Shown here piece by piece: positions 19,253-30,403 of a DNA stretch of 64,000 bases (positions are counted from its first letter, which is position 1; every line of letters begins with the position of its first letter). This DNA comes from Beauveria sp. NWAFU-1 (taxonomy: Eukaryota; Ascomycota; Sordariomycetes; Hypocreales; Cordycipitaceae). The notes under the pieces were generated by a model. The model was not told the DNA's origin. It saw only the letters and a list, made by a program, of their open reading frames with translations, and did not search any database. Location: contig JANBXD010000002.1 in NCBI GenBank assembly GCA_024472245.1, positions 4,774,001 to 4,838,000 on the forward strand. Reading direction: 5' to 3'. A program made the position numbers and the translations under genes.

Positions 19253-20751
19253 ATGTCGCTGCCGCCCAACGTCATCCGCGTCAAGCGCAAGCGGGTGGAG
19301 GAGTCGCCCGTCACCTTTCTCCGTACGTGCCTCTCCTGCCGCGGGGCGCTGGCGAGGCGAGCACATGGCTGATTAAATGCTCTCCCTTACTCGCAGACAT
19401 TGACCAAGGCGCGAAGCGACACCGCAGCGACAGCAGCCACTGGGTCTACCAGCGACGAGGCCCGACGGCGCAGCAGCAGCAACAGCAGCGGCAACACCAA
19501 CAACCGGAGCCCCAAATTCAGCTCTCAACGGCCGAAAACGATGCGGGTAACGCGGGCACACGAAATGCGGCGCCCCAGCAACAGACACAAGACCCTGAGA
19601 GACTGGCGCCAGCGACGGCGTCTGAGCCGCGCCGCTTCCGCGTCTCCAAGGCGATGCTGGTCGCCGCCGCCGCGAGCGGTGGCGCTGCGGGAGCGGTTTC
19701 GAAAAGGGACAGATATGGCACGCCGACGCTGTTTGTAGAGCGGTCGAGACGGAAGAAGCTCGCGCCCAAGCCGCGGCGTAGCATGATGTCCCTGCAGAGT
19801 CCGGACAGCGACGCGGTCGCTACCAAGGACGTCGAGGTCAAGGCCCTCAAACGGCCTGGCGTCGCCAAGCGAGCCCGCGAGGCCGCCAAGACGACAGCGG
19901 CTTCCGCCGACGGCGATGCTGCGAAACCGACGACGAGTAGTGCTGCCACTGCGACTGCGAACCCGCTTCCGCCGTCGCTGACGGACCGCGCTGCCGAGGA
20001 CATGCGCAAAATAACCGCCGACATGAACGAATGGGTGATGCGCGAGATGGGCGCCAACTTGCAGAGTATGGAGGAGGAGCGAAAGCGAGCCGCCGCGCTG
20101 CCGGCGTCGCCGTCGCGGTTCAAGCCCAAGGCGCCGGCGCAGCGCTACCACGAGCGCCACCCCGAGGTACCGGCGCCGGGCAGCCCTGCGGCCACGGCTA
20201 CGGACGTGGAAGGCGACACCAACATGACGGACGCGAGCGAGGAGGAAGACGGCGACGACGACGACTGGGTGATTGAGGAGTATGTCCGCATCCCGGCAAA
20301 CTCGGTGGCGCTGGACGTGGCACCGTCAGATGTGGGCTTTTTGGTGCTCGACGGCGAGGAGGAGAGCCTGCTATTCTTTGGGCCGCAGAATGACGAGGGC
20401 GAGGACTGGGATGAGGATGAAGAAGATGAAAACGGTACGTTTATAGGTTGATTTCCTTGTTTGATGCCTGGTCACGGATGAATGGCTAACGCTTTCTTTT
20501 TCTTTCGTCATGTAGCGGAAAATCACTACACGGCGGACTATCCGGAAGATGAAGTGGATTCCGAAGATGAGTTCAACCGCAACGCATACTACTTTCGCAA
20601 TATGAACGCATCGGATGATGAAGAGTACGACCAGGACGACTTTGATGAGGATGGGGACGCGCGCAGCGCAGACGGTGGGGGGGAGGATGACGATGCGCGC
20701 ATGACCAGGATCCTGGAGCAGATGAAGAGATTAAAGGCATCGCAGAGATAG
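19253..20751 (+). CDS. IWR1: RNA polymerase II nuclear import factor IWR1
   Basis: Three exons: 19253-19322, 19397-20434 and 20516-20751, 447 residues. The N terminus MSLPPNVIRVKRKRVEESPV is the conserved bipartite basic signal of Iwr1. The C-terminal exon carries the family signature, ENHYTADYPEDEVDSEDEF followed by RNAYYFRN. Iwr1 binds assembled Pol II between its two largest subunits and directs it to the nucleus. The middle is low complexity, with a polyQ stretch and acidic runs. Intron phases agree across both junctions (the second joins DEN to AENHY). Human SLC7A6OS is the homologue. Confidence 0.93.
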
Positions 20752-21104
20752 ATGTATAATGGACATGGCATACAGCGATTGGTGTATATGATGGATAGTG
20801 TAGGGCGCAGACGCAGTAATTTGACTTGATGAATTCTAGGTAGTGTGGCCGAAATGTGGGATTTGGTAAAATGTCTTTGATCAATAGCCATCGTACTATT
20901 GAGCTGGCCCTCAAGTCTTGCTTCTAAAATTAGAGACCTTCTTATCGTATCCATCATCCATCATCAATCATCCAGCATTGTGCAGGAATGTACTGACTAC
21001 CAAAAGGATCCAGATTCTTGTCGAAAGCAAGCAAGTTATCATTTGGCAGATGATAGATGGTGGGCTCGATCATTGCGGTTTCTTTTGAGCTGGCTTGCAA
21101 GTTT
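20752..21104. other. Convergent spacer, IWR1 and secreted peptide gene
   Basis: AT-rich spacer, no coding sequence recognised; probably overlapping 3' UTRs. Confidence 0.55.
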
Positions 21105-21239
21105 CTACTTGCAGACCTTGATGTTGGGAAATTCGCCCTGCTGCTTGCAGTGTTGGCCCTGGGGGCAGTCGGCGTCCGAGTGGCAGAGGGCGGCGACGGC
21201 GGTGGCCAAGGCGAGGGTGAGAAGAGCCTTGAGCTGCAT
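21105..21239 (-). CDS. Small secreted cysteine-rich peptide
   Basis: 44 residues. A clear signal peptide (MQLKALLTLALATAVAA) is followed by a mature part of about 27 residues with four cysteines, C19-x5-C25-x5-C31-x11-C43, containing CHSDADCPQGQHC. This looks like a two-disulfide peptide of the fungal small secreted protein class. The ATG was chosen because the signal sequence begins there; the open frame extends upstream without similar quality. A TATA box lies 117 bases upstream. The peptide ends at TAG two codons after C43. A function as effector, defence peptide or surface peptide cannot be told apart. Confidence 0.7.
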   Translation of the reverse strand: MQLKALLTLALATAVAALCHSDADCPQGQHCKQQGEFPNIKVCK

Positions 21240-22302
21240 GTTGTTGAAGTCGTCTTTTTTGTTTTTGGCCCAATTGATTGGAATGTAGTGGTATAATTGA
21301 ATGCGGATTAAAAATAAAAGAATGGTAGAGAGAAAGCAAAACTTGTTGGGAGGGTCTTTATAAGTTTCGGGCAGCCAGGATTTGTCAACTGTCTGCAAGC
21401 TGGTCTTGTCAACGACTTTTGGTCTAAGTTAATGTTACGTCAAAATCAAGGCTAGCAGATGAGGGGAAAGAGCTAGATACAAGTAGCCCTGCATCCTATC
21501 AACAATGGTCGTCGTCGACGTAAACCCTCCCAATGCCGGCTCCAACGGCCAAGCCACTCCCACAAAATCATGTTTGGAGTAGGTAGGTGTACGGAACCTT
21601 GAATGCTCTCCTCTGCTAGTGTCGTCTCCGCTCACAGGTCCTCGCGAAAAGCAAGAGAAAGAAGGGAAATATTCTCTGGCATAAAAGTCGCAAGCCCGTG
21701 TTGGCGGCGCCATGTTAGCGTCGTCTAGACCGCAACAGGCAAGTGTTGTCAGCATCACGTCCAGCCACCGTGTCACAGATTCCGGTCTATTGATTGTACG
21801 TGTTCACGTAGTATAAAGTAATTTCAAAAGAATGTTCGGCGGGTTTCCTGTTTCAGTCATTAAAGGATTGAATCCGAGTTTGGATCCCCACAAGGCCAAT
21901 GGGACGAGGCGGGCTGAACGAACGAACGCTAGGTTGGCGCCTTGTATGGGGGTTGTGTAAACGAACAGCTCGATTAACAGCTCGGGGATGGGGTGAGACG
22001 GACATGATGACCTTTTTTTTTTTTCAAGCTTTATAATCGTAATTTGTATGGGACGCCAAGGCCTCGCCGGCCTGACTCTCTCTCGTCCTGTTACAGCACA
22101 GCTCACGACTTGTTGAAAATAGTCCTGTTTTCATTCACACCTCGTTTCATGTCGCGTTAAAGTAATAAGAGTGCCACCATAAGCTTCAAACACAAACTGC
22201 ACATTGCCATTGCCATCGCCGTCTCATGGTTCATAACAACACCCTCCCTGTCCAAGTTGACACGCTTCTAGTGTCACTTCCACTACACACCAACTATCCT
22301 CT
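21240..22302. other. Intergenic, peptide promoter and CYP504 3' region
   Basis: Contains the peptide gene's TATA box and 5' leader at its left end and the P450 3' UTR at its right. No other gene recognised. Confidence 0.55.
21356..21362 (-). promoter_or_regulatory. TATA box of the secreted peptide gene
   Basis: TATAAAG on the minus strand, 117 bases upstream of the ATG. It is one of the few clear TATA boxes in the window and fits a tightly regulated gene. Confidence 0.6.
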
Positions 22303-24036
22303 CTACGCCGAAATGCTGTCGTCTGCCCGCTCCATGGCCTCCGTCTCCTCCATGGCCGCCTTGAGCGCCACGGGGCTCCGTGGGACAAAGAGCGCCCGAT
22401 AGCGCCGGGGCAGCGCGACGAGACTGGTCGGGTCCGCGTTGCCGCTAATGGGATGGCAGTCGACGTCGTCGTACTTTTCGATGCGGAAGCTGTTGAGTAG
22501 GCGCATGTACACAAGGTACAGCTCGCGGTTCGCGAGGAGAGAGCCGGCGCACATGCGGTAGCCGACGCCGTAGGTGAAGAGCGGCGCGTCGGGCTGCTCG
22601 TACCAGCGCTCTGGGCGGAAGACATCGGGGTCGCTCCACACAGTCGAGTCTATTAATGGCAGGTTAGTTGGCTTTCTTCGATTGTTTTTCGCAAAAAGAA
22701 GTCAAGACGTACCCATATTACAGGCCCAGGCGTTGAGAAACAGTATGGAACCCTTGGGGATGGTGGCGGCTCCATAGGCGACATCTTTGATAGAGGCGCG
22801 CGGAAGTGCCAGCCGCAGCACGGTAAAGTAACGAAGGGACTCCTTTACCAAGGCTACGACGTATGCGCACTTTTGATCGTCCAGCTCGTCGCACATTGGA
22901 GTATCCTCGTCGTAGAATTTGCGAATTTCCTCGACGGCCTTCTCTTGGATGTCAGGGTTCTGTGAGAGGAAAGCGACAAACCAGGCCACCTGCGTCGTGA
23001 CCGTATCCAGACCACCGGACAGCATGGTCAAGCTAATGGACGTCAGCTCCTCCTTGTTTAGCTTGGCCTCCTTGTCCATGATGACATTAGCCTGGATGCA
23101 GGGCTTATGAGTGCCGTTGGCGATGCGTTCGTCCAGGCCGTTGTTGAGGCGCGACAGGTACACATCACGACGGCGCCGCACTTCCCGCGCCTTGGCCGAG
23201 TGAGTGTTGATGGGGTTGAGACGCAGGATCGGGATGTAGTCTTGGAGGTTGCCCGTGGTGGAGCGGAAGCGGCTGATTTCCTCCTCGACGTAGGTGATTT
23301 CGTCAAAAAGGTTGTCCTTTTGGCTCTTGAGACGGACGCCCCAGTTGAGGGTCAGAGCGAGCGACAGCGATAGCCGCTGAATCATGGGCATGGGGTCCGT
23401 GGGCACCTTGCCGGCTTGGCCGTACTCGTAGAGCTCCTTGACAAAGTCGCGCGACTCAATGTCCAGATGGGGGATATACGTCTGGATTGAGGGCTTGTTC
23501 AACGCGGTGGCGGCGCCTTTGCGGCGGCGCTTCAACGAGTCGCTGAACGGCGACGTACCGATTGTAGTACCGGCCGTGTCAGAGACGACCTGTAAGATTA
23601 TAGATAAGCGACGAGCACACATCATGGAGGCTGTTACGCATCATGGATCTTTTTGCAGACATACCTTGTGAAACGTGTAGAACTCGGGGCGAGAGCTCAT
23701 GGCCTGGAGATTAAAGCCAAAAAGAGTCTTTGCTGCGGCGGCAGAGTTGATGACGACGACGGGAACGTTGCCGAGCTGGATTTGATAGACTTCGCCAAAT
23801 GTCTTTGCCCACTCGCGATACTTTTCTGCGGCATTGACGCGAATATCCCACATGTTTCCAATGACAGGTAGGCCCCGAGGCCCCTTTAAGCGGCCGATGC
23901 GAGCATTGTAGCGGATGAGTTCATTGGCAACAATGTAGACAATGGGGGCAATGAAGAAGGTAATGGCGAGCGCCTCCAGCGTGCCTCGACGACCATGGTC
24001 GGTAAGGAGCGCCAACAGGTCTGCGGTTCTGAGCAT
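22303..24036 (-). CDS. Cytochrome P450, CYP504 type (phenylacetate hydroxylase-like)
   Basis: Three exons: 24036-23665, 23589-22713 and 22649-22303, 531 residues. An N-terminal membrane anchor (about 20-37) is followed by GPRGLPVIGN. The I-helix motif is SGGLDTVTT (315-323), ExxR is E374-S-L-R377, and the heme loop is FTYGVGYRMCAG with C450 as iron ligand. FHKVVSDTAGTTIGTSPF, the SLKRRRKGAATALNKP segment and GSLLANRELYLVYMRLL match CYP504 proteins, to which A. nidulans phacA (phenylacetate 2-hydroxylase) and phacB (3-hydroxyphenylacetate 6-hydroxylase) belong. These feed aromatic acids into the homogentisate route. ER membrane. The choice between A- and B-type substrate is open. Divergent from the Zn2Cys6 regulator. 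Confidence 0.9.
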
Positions 24037-24645
24037 GACTGCGACAGTTTACTTTGCAGTCCAAACACTATAACTAGTCTTGACGAAACTGAATGATATG
24101 CGATACGAAAGACGAGGCGGGCGACGGGCAGAAGAAATAGCACATTTTCCCCTCACAAGTATTACAATGACACATCATGTGGTTGGCAGGTTGCAGCCAA
24201 TCCTTTTCCGCCCTTTTGTCGCCCGCCGTCTCCCCCCTCCCCTTGCCACCCGTTTGCCCATCTGGCAGGTAGCAAGCCACAAATTGGGACAAATTGGGAC
24301 AAAAAGTGCGGCCGGCGATCGTTTGTGCGGGGGAATTGGGGGGCATCATCCTGACACAGGATAGATGGTGTTCCGTTGCAAAGCAAACTTACCCCAGTAG
24401 CCACTAAGCGTGACCGGACCAGATCACTAAGCGGAAACCTCGGAACACGTCTTCCGCAAGAACCCGATCCGGACTTCCCTTTGACATCTACAAGAGAACA
24501 AAAAAGCACCGCAGCCCACTCTCGGAATCGCGCACCGCTTTTTGGAACCACTGAACTGTGGTGTTTTATTTTTGGCCACTGCTCTTCTTTTCCTTTTTTC
24601 TTTTCGTCCCTTGCCATGCCCGCGTGAGGCTCGCGCCCCCCCTTG
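24037..24645. promoter_or_regulatory. Shared promoter of CYP504 and the Zn2Cys6 regulator
   Basis: 609 bp between start codons. It contains a CCAAT-type box near 24,196, an 11-bp tandem repeat ACAAATTGGGA (about 24,281-24,302), and CGG-N6-CGG at 24432-24443, the kind of triplet pair bound by Zn2Cys6 dimers. GATCCGG occurs at 24466-24472; ATCCGG also occurs twice upstream of the amine oxidase. Site assignments are inference. Confidence 0.5.
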
Positions 24646-26984
24646 ATGGCAAAGGACGAGTCGCCGGCGCGCAGCCCGGCTATGGGAGGAGCTGCCGAGT
24701 CGTCGGCGCCGCTTCCGAAGCGCACCGCGCCGCCGACAGAGACGACGGAATCGGCTCCGCGCATGAAGCGTGGGAAATACACGTCGCTGGCATGGTGAGC
24801 ATTTCCGCCATTTCCGTTTGGTGGAGAGACAGAGAGAGACAGAGGGGGGGGGAATTTGTCTTTTTTGATTGATCCATTTTGCTGACAAGTGTGGTGGTGC
24901 CCGTGCAGCAACGAGTGCAAGAGGCGAAAGCTCAAGTGCCTTCCGACGCATGATGGGGACAGCTGCGAGCGGTGCATTGCCCGCAAGCTCATGTGTATTT
25001 TTGCCGTCAACTCGCCCAAGGGCGATAAGAAACGAGATGACGGGTACGTGGCCTTTCCCCCTACCCCTGTCCCAGAATCCCCTCATGCAACCCTCCCCCT
25101 TTCCCTGTTTGAGGCAATATGGATGATAACCGACATTACGCGTAGAAATCAGATCCAGATCCTTGGCGATGAACTGGCGCAGGTCCGCCATGAGCTCGCC
25201 AATTTGTCCCAGGCCGTCTTTGAGCTCCGTCAGCACCGCTCACCACACGGTGTCCAGGGCCTGACCTCTGGCCACACCGACCCGTCTTCGGGGCGGTCAC
25301 CGTCGAGCGTACCCAACAGAGATGCGGTCCCCAAGCACCCGCAGTTTATTGGACCGACGCGTCCCGCGTACGGCCTCATGATTGCCGAGCGCTCGCTCAC
25401 GCGCATGGGCATACCGGACTCGCCCTCATCACCGTCAGGCAGCGGCCCGACCTCGCCGGAGCCTTTGCAAGCCGCTGCAGCAGACCTGTCGACCGCCGCC
25501 GCTGCCGCCGCCGTGGCCACCGACGTCGAGTTTTGGGCGCAGTGCTCGCCCGCCGAGGCGGCGCGCCTCATGGGCGTCTTTGAGGAGGAGGCCGAGTCGG
25601 TGTACCCGTACATTGACATTCTGGAGCTGGCCGCCCGCTCGGAGCAGATCCTGCGCATCATCCGCCAACCGGAGCTGCTCGAGGACGAGGCGCTGGCCGG
25701 CGCGAGCACCGGACGCGCGCTCACGGCGACGGATATTGACCTCGCCAAGATTGCGGTGGCGATTGGCATCGCCATTGAGGCGCGCGGAAAGAATGACTTG
25801 TGCGCCGCCATTGCGGCATCTGTTGAGCAGAACACGGCGCGCATCTCGCAGAAGGAAGTGTCGCTTCGAGGCATCCAACTCCTCATCTCACTAGTACGTG
25901 CAGCCACGCAAACTTATTCTTCTTGGCTTACTTGCTCACAATTCATCAGAGCATCTACTACTTTCACAGCGATGATGAGCTGCTGGCCTGGCGAACGATT
26001 GGCGTCGCTGCCCGCGAGGCTCTGGAAATGGGCCTCCACCGCAAAAGAAGCTTGTACGACAACTTTGCGGATCCCGCATCACGGCAAAGGGCGCTCCGGG
26101 TATTCTGCTGCTGCTACATCCTTGATCGTAGATGGAGCTTTGGCACCAGCCTCTCGTTTGCTCTGGTAGACAGCGATATCGACCCTACGCTACTCGAACT
26201 CGTAAGCCACCATCACTCATCCTCCATTCGTACCTGTTTGCTTACCATCCCATCCACTTACAGGAACTCGACTCGCCATATCTCAAGTGCATGGTGGGCT
26301 ACGCCCAGCTCTGCTCCAAGCTATGGGCAGCCATCCCTCCATTTGGCGCGCCCAGCCAGTCCATCCCGCACGAGCTCGCCTACGCGCTCGACGCGTCGGC
26401 GCTCGAGTGGCTCGACTCGATCCCGCCGCATCTGCAGATGCGGCACTACCCGCGCGGCAGCGGCAGCGCGGGCGGCAACTCCGGACCGTACCCGACATCG
26501 CTGCGCACGCAGCAGCACCAGCAGCAGCAGCCGCGCGTGCTGCACCGCCTGCGCGCGCTGCTCTACCTCCGCGGCAACCTTACCCGCATCTCCATCTACC
26601 AGCACCACCTCATCAGCGCAGCCACCGTGGCCGCTGACCCGGAGCGCGCGCGCGTCGCCGTCGACCTCGCCCGCGACACGGTCCAGGTGCTCGTGCACCT
26701 CAACGCCACATCCGACATTTACTCGCGCCAGCAAAACGCCTTCAACTACTTCTTGGCGAGCGCCTTTGCCGTCATCTCGCTCGCGCTGTGCCACGCACCG
26801 CACATTTTTGCCGCGCCCTGCACGCAGAGCTTCATGGACGCGGCCGGCCTCGTAAAGGGATTTAGCCGCCACAGCATGGCGAGCAAGCGTCTATGGAAGA
26901 GCATTCGCGGGCTGTCGCCGCGGCTCAAGAGCCTGGGCGTTGGCGGCGGCGCCAACAGCGGCGGCAAGGAGCAACAGCAACAGC

Positions 26985-27015
<31 letters not shown>

Positions 27016-27439
27016 GCATCAGCAACAGCACCAGCAACAACAGCAGATGGGGCCGGGTGCGGCTGTAGGTAGAGGAGCCGTGGTCGGTGTAGAACCCGGA
27101 TCGGCTCGTTGGCGTGGCTACGGCCAGATGTACACCGGCGATGGACGGCAAGCAGCCGGCGGTGGCCAGTCGGCACCAGCGTCAGATAGTCTGTGGAACT
27201 ATAGCCTGAAGCAGCCGGTCGCGGGCGCGGGGCAGTCAGTCTCTGGCAACAACACCACGAACAACAACAACAATACGGAGCCGCTGCCGGGCATGAACCC
27301 AGATATTCTCAGTCTGTTTGACTCGTTGGGGGACGAGGCCATGTTTAGCAGCGGCAGCTTCGACGCCAGTGTATACGGAGGCATGGAGGATGGCGAGGGT
27401 GGCGACATTTCCCGGCTTTTTCTTCAAGGACTCATGTAG
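24646..27439 (+). CDS. Zn2Cys6 transcription factor with fungal-specific domain and polyQ
   Basis: Five exons: 24646-24794, 24909-25043, 25146-25893, 25950-26201 and 26264-27439, 819 residues. The binuclear zinc cluster is C50-x2-C53-x6-C60-x8-C69-x2-C72-x6-C79 with the basic run KRRKLK; intron 1 splits the first cysteine codon. A short coiled-coil-like linker (LGDELAQVRHELANLSQAVFEL) follows. The middle homology region includes YFHSDDELLAWRTIGVAAREALEMGLHR, typical of the fungal-specific transcription factor domain. The C-terminal third has a glutamine tract encoded by CAA/CAG repeats. Nuclear DNA-binding regulator. It shares a promoter with the CYP504 gene and is convergent with the amine oxidase, so local pathway control is likely but unproven. 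Confidence 0.9.
26972..27046 (+). repeat. CAA/CAG microsatellite encoding polyglutamine
   Basis: Nearly pure CAA/CAG codons interrupted by three CAC/CAT (histidine) codons, in frame in the regulator's C-terminal part. Confidence 0.9.
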
Positions 27440-27679
27440 CGTGGCGTTTTGGGGACATGCTTTGTGTAATTTAGGTGTTCAAATAGAGGCAAAAATGTAT
27501 TTCATCATCTGTACTTGTTATTGCTGTCGTTCTGTCTACCCGGCTGCACGTCATTTACGCAGTCATTTGTATAGGCAATCATGTATTTCATTCTTTGTAC
27601 TTTATATTGCTCCGGGCTCTTGTATTGTCATTTCATTCATCTCCTTATAGTACACGTGTTCATGAATTTTCACAACGCC

Positions 27680-30012
27680 TTAATGCCCATTTGCCCCATT
27701 CGTGCTGTTGGCGCCATTCGCGCCGTTGGCACCATTGGCTCCTCCGTTTGTGGTGCAGCAGGATGAGCCCTCGGTCAGCTTCGATCCAGTGTCTGCGCTG
27801 GACGGTACATCTAGGGCAGGGTTGCCGGTGAAGAAGTCGGACGGGGTAATATGTACTTGGATGATTTCCACGGGCCTGCGGTCGGCGTTAGTCGATTGTA
27901 CGAAAAGATTATAATACAGAGTGGGAAAAGGACTTACATGACGGGCCAGTCTTCGACGCGCGGGTTGTGGGTGAGGCCAAAGACGCTCCAGATGACAATA
28001 TCCTCATCCTCGACATTGTCTTTACGGTCGGCGGCGTCGCGCACGCCGCCAACCTCGTTGCGGCTCAGCAGGGTCCAGCGGCCGCCGGCGTAGAGCTCGT
28101 CGTCCCTGTGCTTGGTGACCCAGAGGTGGTGGCGGGCAAAGTGGGCGCGGTTAGACTGAATGCTGCCGGGGGCCGCGAGCAGCAGCTGAGTGGGCGGGCC
28201 GGCAATCTTGTAGCCAACGGGCTTGCCGCTGACGGGATTCTTCTTGGCGCGGTTCTGGATTTTGAAGACGCGGTTGTCAAAGGGCGCGAGGTCGAGGCCG
28301 GCCGACTCCTTGATGACGGTCGATTTTACGTGGTAAAAGTTGCCGTTGGGGTTGGTGGCGGCGTCAACGGCGGCGGGCAGGCTCTCTTCCTGCACTAGCG
28401 TGTTGGCATGGCCGTCGAGGGCAGGGTCGAGGCGCAGGCAAAAGACGTGCTGGTGGTTCTGGGCAATGGTGCCCGGGTTGACAATGTTGCCCCAGGGCGC
28501 CGTCTTGCCCTCGTCCATGTTGACGACGGAGACGATGCCGGTGGCGCGGGCCTCGAGGGTGATGCCGGCGGCCTGGTCGAGGATAAAGGCAAAGACGTAT
28601 TCGTAGTTGGCGAGGGTGAGGATGTACTGTATGACGAGCTCGCGGCGGCGCGTGACGACGGCGCGGCCGGTGCGCCAGTTGGTGTGCTTCCAGTTGATGC
28701 CGTTGTCCTGCTCGTGCAAGCAGACGACATTTTTGGAGGGCTCCGGGGTGCCGTCGGGATTGGTGAGCAGACCGTCAAAGTACTGGGAGTGCGTGGTGAG
28801 TTGAGTGATTCGGGAAGCGAAGAAGAGGGGACGTTACCTTGATGACGCCGAGGCAATCGCAGCCGAGAGTGAGGTTGTTGACGCAGTTGCCGAGGCCGCC
28901 ATCGCCAAAGTCGAATGCTTGCTTGCGATGAAACGGCGGTCTGGGATCGGCATACGGGACAGTCTGAAAATGTTAGATGTGCAAGACATGAAATATATTC
29001 CGCCAAATAGCTCACCATGTCACTCATGCTGATTCTGTACATGACACTGCGGCCGTCGTAGCGAACATCGTGAAGCACGGCGCCCTCGCGCGGGTTAAAG
29101 GTGACACGAAAGCGCCACTTTTGCCACTCGACGAGGTTGTCTTCGGAAATGGCAAAGCTCGGGCCCTCGGGCTGCAGGACGGTGAGAGGCTTGACGTCTT
29201 TACGGACGCCGCCGGGGAGCAGCTCGGGGACGTACTCGGCGGCGCGGCAGTGGTCGAGGACGCCGATCTTGTTGGTGACGCCGACGAGGCCGTCCTCGGC
29301 GCAACCGGTGGCGGGCTGGTCGATGCGGACGAGCGTGCCGGTGCGGGCGTCGACGATGGGGATAAAGGGTAGCGGGTAGGCGTAGAAGTTGGCGTCGGGG
29401 TTGCCGCTACGAGTGTCGCGGCCGAAGCAGAGGGCCTGGAAGAGTCGCGACTGGCCATCGGTGTCGTCGGGGCCGCCATAGGGCCAAGGTTCGACTACGA
29501 GTTCGAAGCCCTCGGGAAGAGCAACGGACTTGAGCTTTTCCTTGAACTCGGGGGATTCCTGCACGCACTTGACGACCTTGTCAAACTCGAAGCTGTTGTT
29601 TGATTGGTTAGCAGAGTATGGCTTGCATAGGCCAAGCCATAAGGAAGCAGGAGGGTGGGCGCTCGACTTACATGCCCAGGCTGGCGTGGTACTTGCTGTC
29701 AATCATTTGATTCACGGTGCGCTTGCCGGCGACGAGGTCCACGACGGACTCGTGGTACTGGGTGGCCGCATCGCCGCCAATGACGTCGTAGTTGAGCTGG
29801 GCGAGGCGCGGGGGGCGCGGGGTGTCGGCGGTCAGGGTGCCGGCATGCTCGGCGTCGAGGAAGCGGACGACGTCGGCCTTGGGGGGCTCGAGCAGGTATA
29901 TGACGCGAAAGTCGAGGATGGCACCCGGGTGCAGCTTGAGGATGATGTCTCGGGCCTGCCGGACCTCGTCGGCGGAAAGTGCCGAGAGCGGATGCGGGGT
30001 GGCGGCGGCCAT
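27680..30012 (-). CDS. Copper/topaquinone amine oxidase
   Basis: Five exons: 30012-29672, 29592-29016, 28963-28838, 28782-27938 and 27875-27680, 694 residues with all phases consistent. The cofactor site is TLANYEY, with the precursor tyrosine at 408. The catalytic base is D324 in AFDFGDGGLG. Copper ligands include H458 and H460 in NHQHVF, with a third in the later RHHLWVTKH segment. These positions nearly coincide with those of the Hansenula peroxisomal enzyme (D319, Y405, H456/H458). The enzyme oxidises primary amines to aldehydes, releasing NH3 and H2O2. The C-terminal 20 residues are GAN/TNG repeats without a peroxisomal SKL-type end, and no signal peptide is seen. Phenylethylamine or tyramine would suit the neighbouring CYP504 gene. 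Confidence 0.93.
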
Positions 30013-30125
30013 GACTTGATGTTGTTTTTTTGGTTTTGTGTACTTCTACAATCGCTAGCTCACAATACCACAAGATGTGAACTGGAGAGTTGAGACAAAG
30101 AAACACGGATTGAAGATTTTTGACA

Positions 30126-30170
30126 ATCCGGGGTGTGATGTTGTCTTTTTTAACATGACAGATCCGGGGT
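30126..30170. promoter_or_regulatory. Repeated ATCCGGGGT element, amine oxidase promoter
   Basis: Identical nonamers at 30126-30134 and 30162-30170, same orientation, 36 bp apart, 114-158 bp upstream of the amine oxidase ATG. The CCGG core resembles half-sites of Zn2Cys6 proteins. Candidate element only. Confidence 0.4.
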
Positions 30171-30280
30171 TCACGTCAAGACGGAGAGCTCCAAGGTCCC
30201 CGCGGGAACCCGTTTTTGAGGGGGGCAAATAGCTTTAGTGACACGAAGGCTGCGGAACTAGATTTCCAGCACCCAAGAGG

Positions 30281-30403
30281 CTATCTATTGTGGGTTTCTT
30301 TTATCGGACGAGACGGCCGCGGGCTCAATGTCAAGCATTGCACATTTGTGGTTTAGTGAGGTTTCCGAATTCGGGCAATGCTTTGCAACGCAGCTGTTGA
30401 TAA
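30281..30403. promoter_or_regulatory. GATA-type nitrogen-regulator sites
   Basis: AGATAG (complement, 30281-30286), CGATAA (complement, 30301-30306) and TGATAA (30398-30403) fit HGATAR, the site of AreA/Nit2 GATA factors that control nitrogen catabolism. They lie 270-390 bp upstream of the amine oxidase, where nitrogen control would be expected. Confidence 0.4.

Noticed and set aside
28395..29702. Long minus-strand frame overlapping the amine oxidase
   Set aside because: It is partly amine oxidase exon 2, then runs through intron 2 and out of frame over exons 3 and 4; the spliced model explains the region with all catalytic residues.
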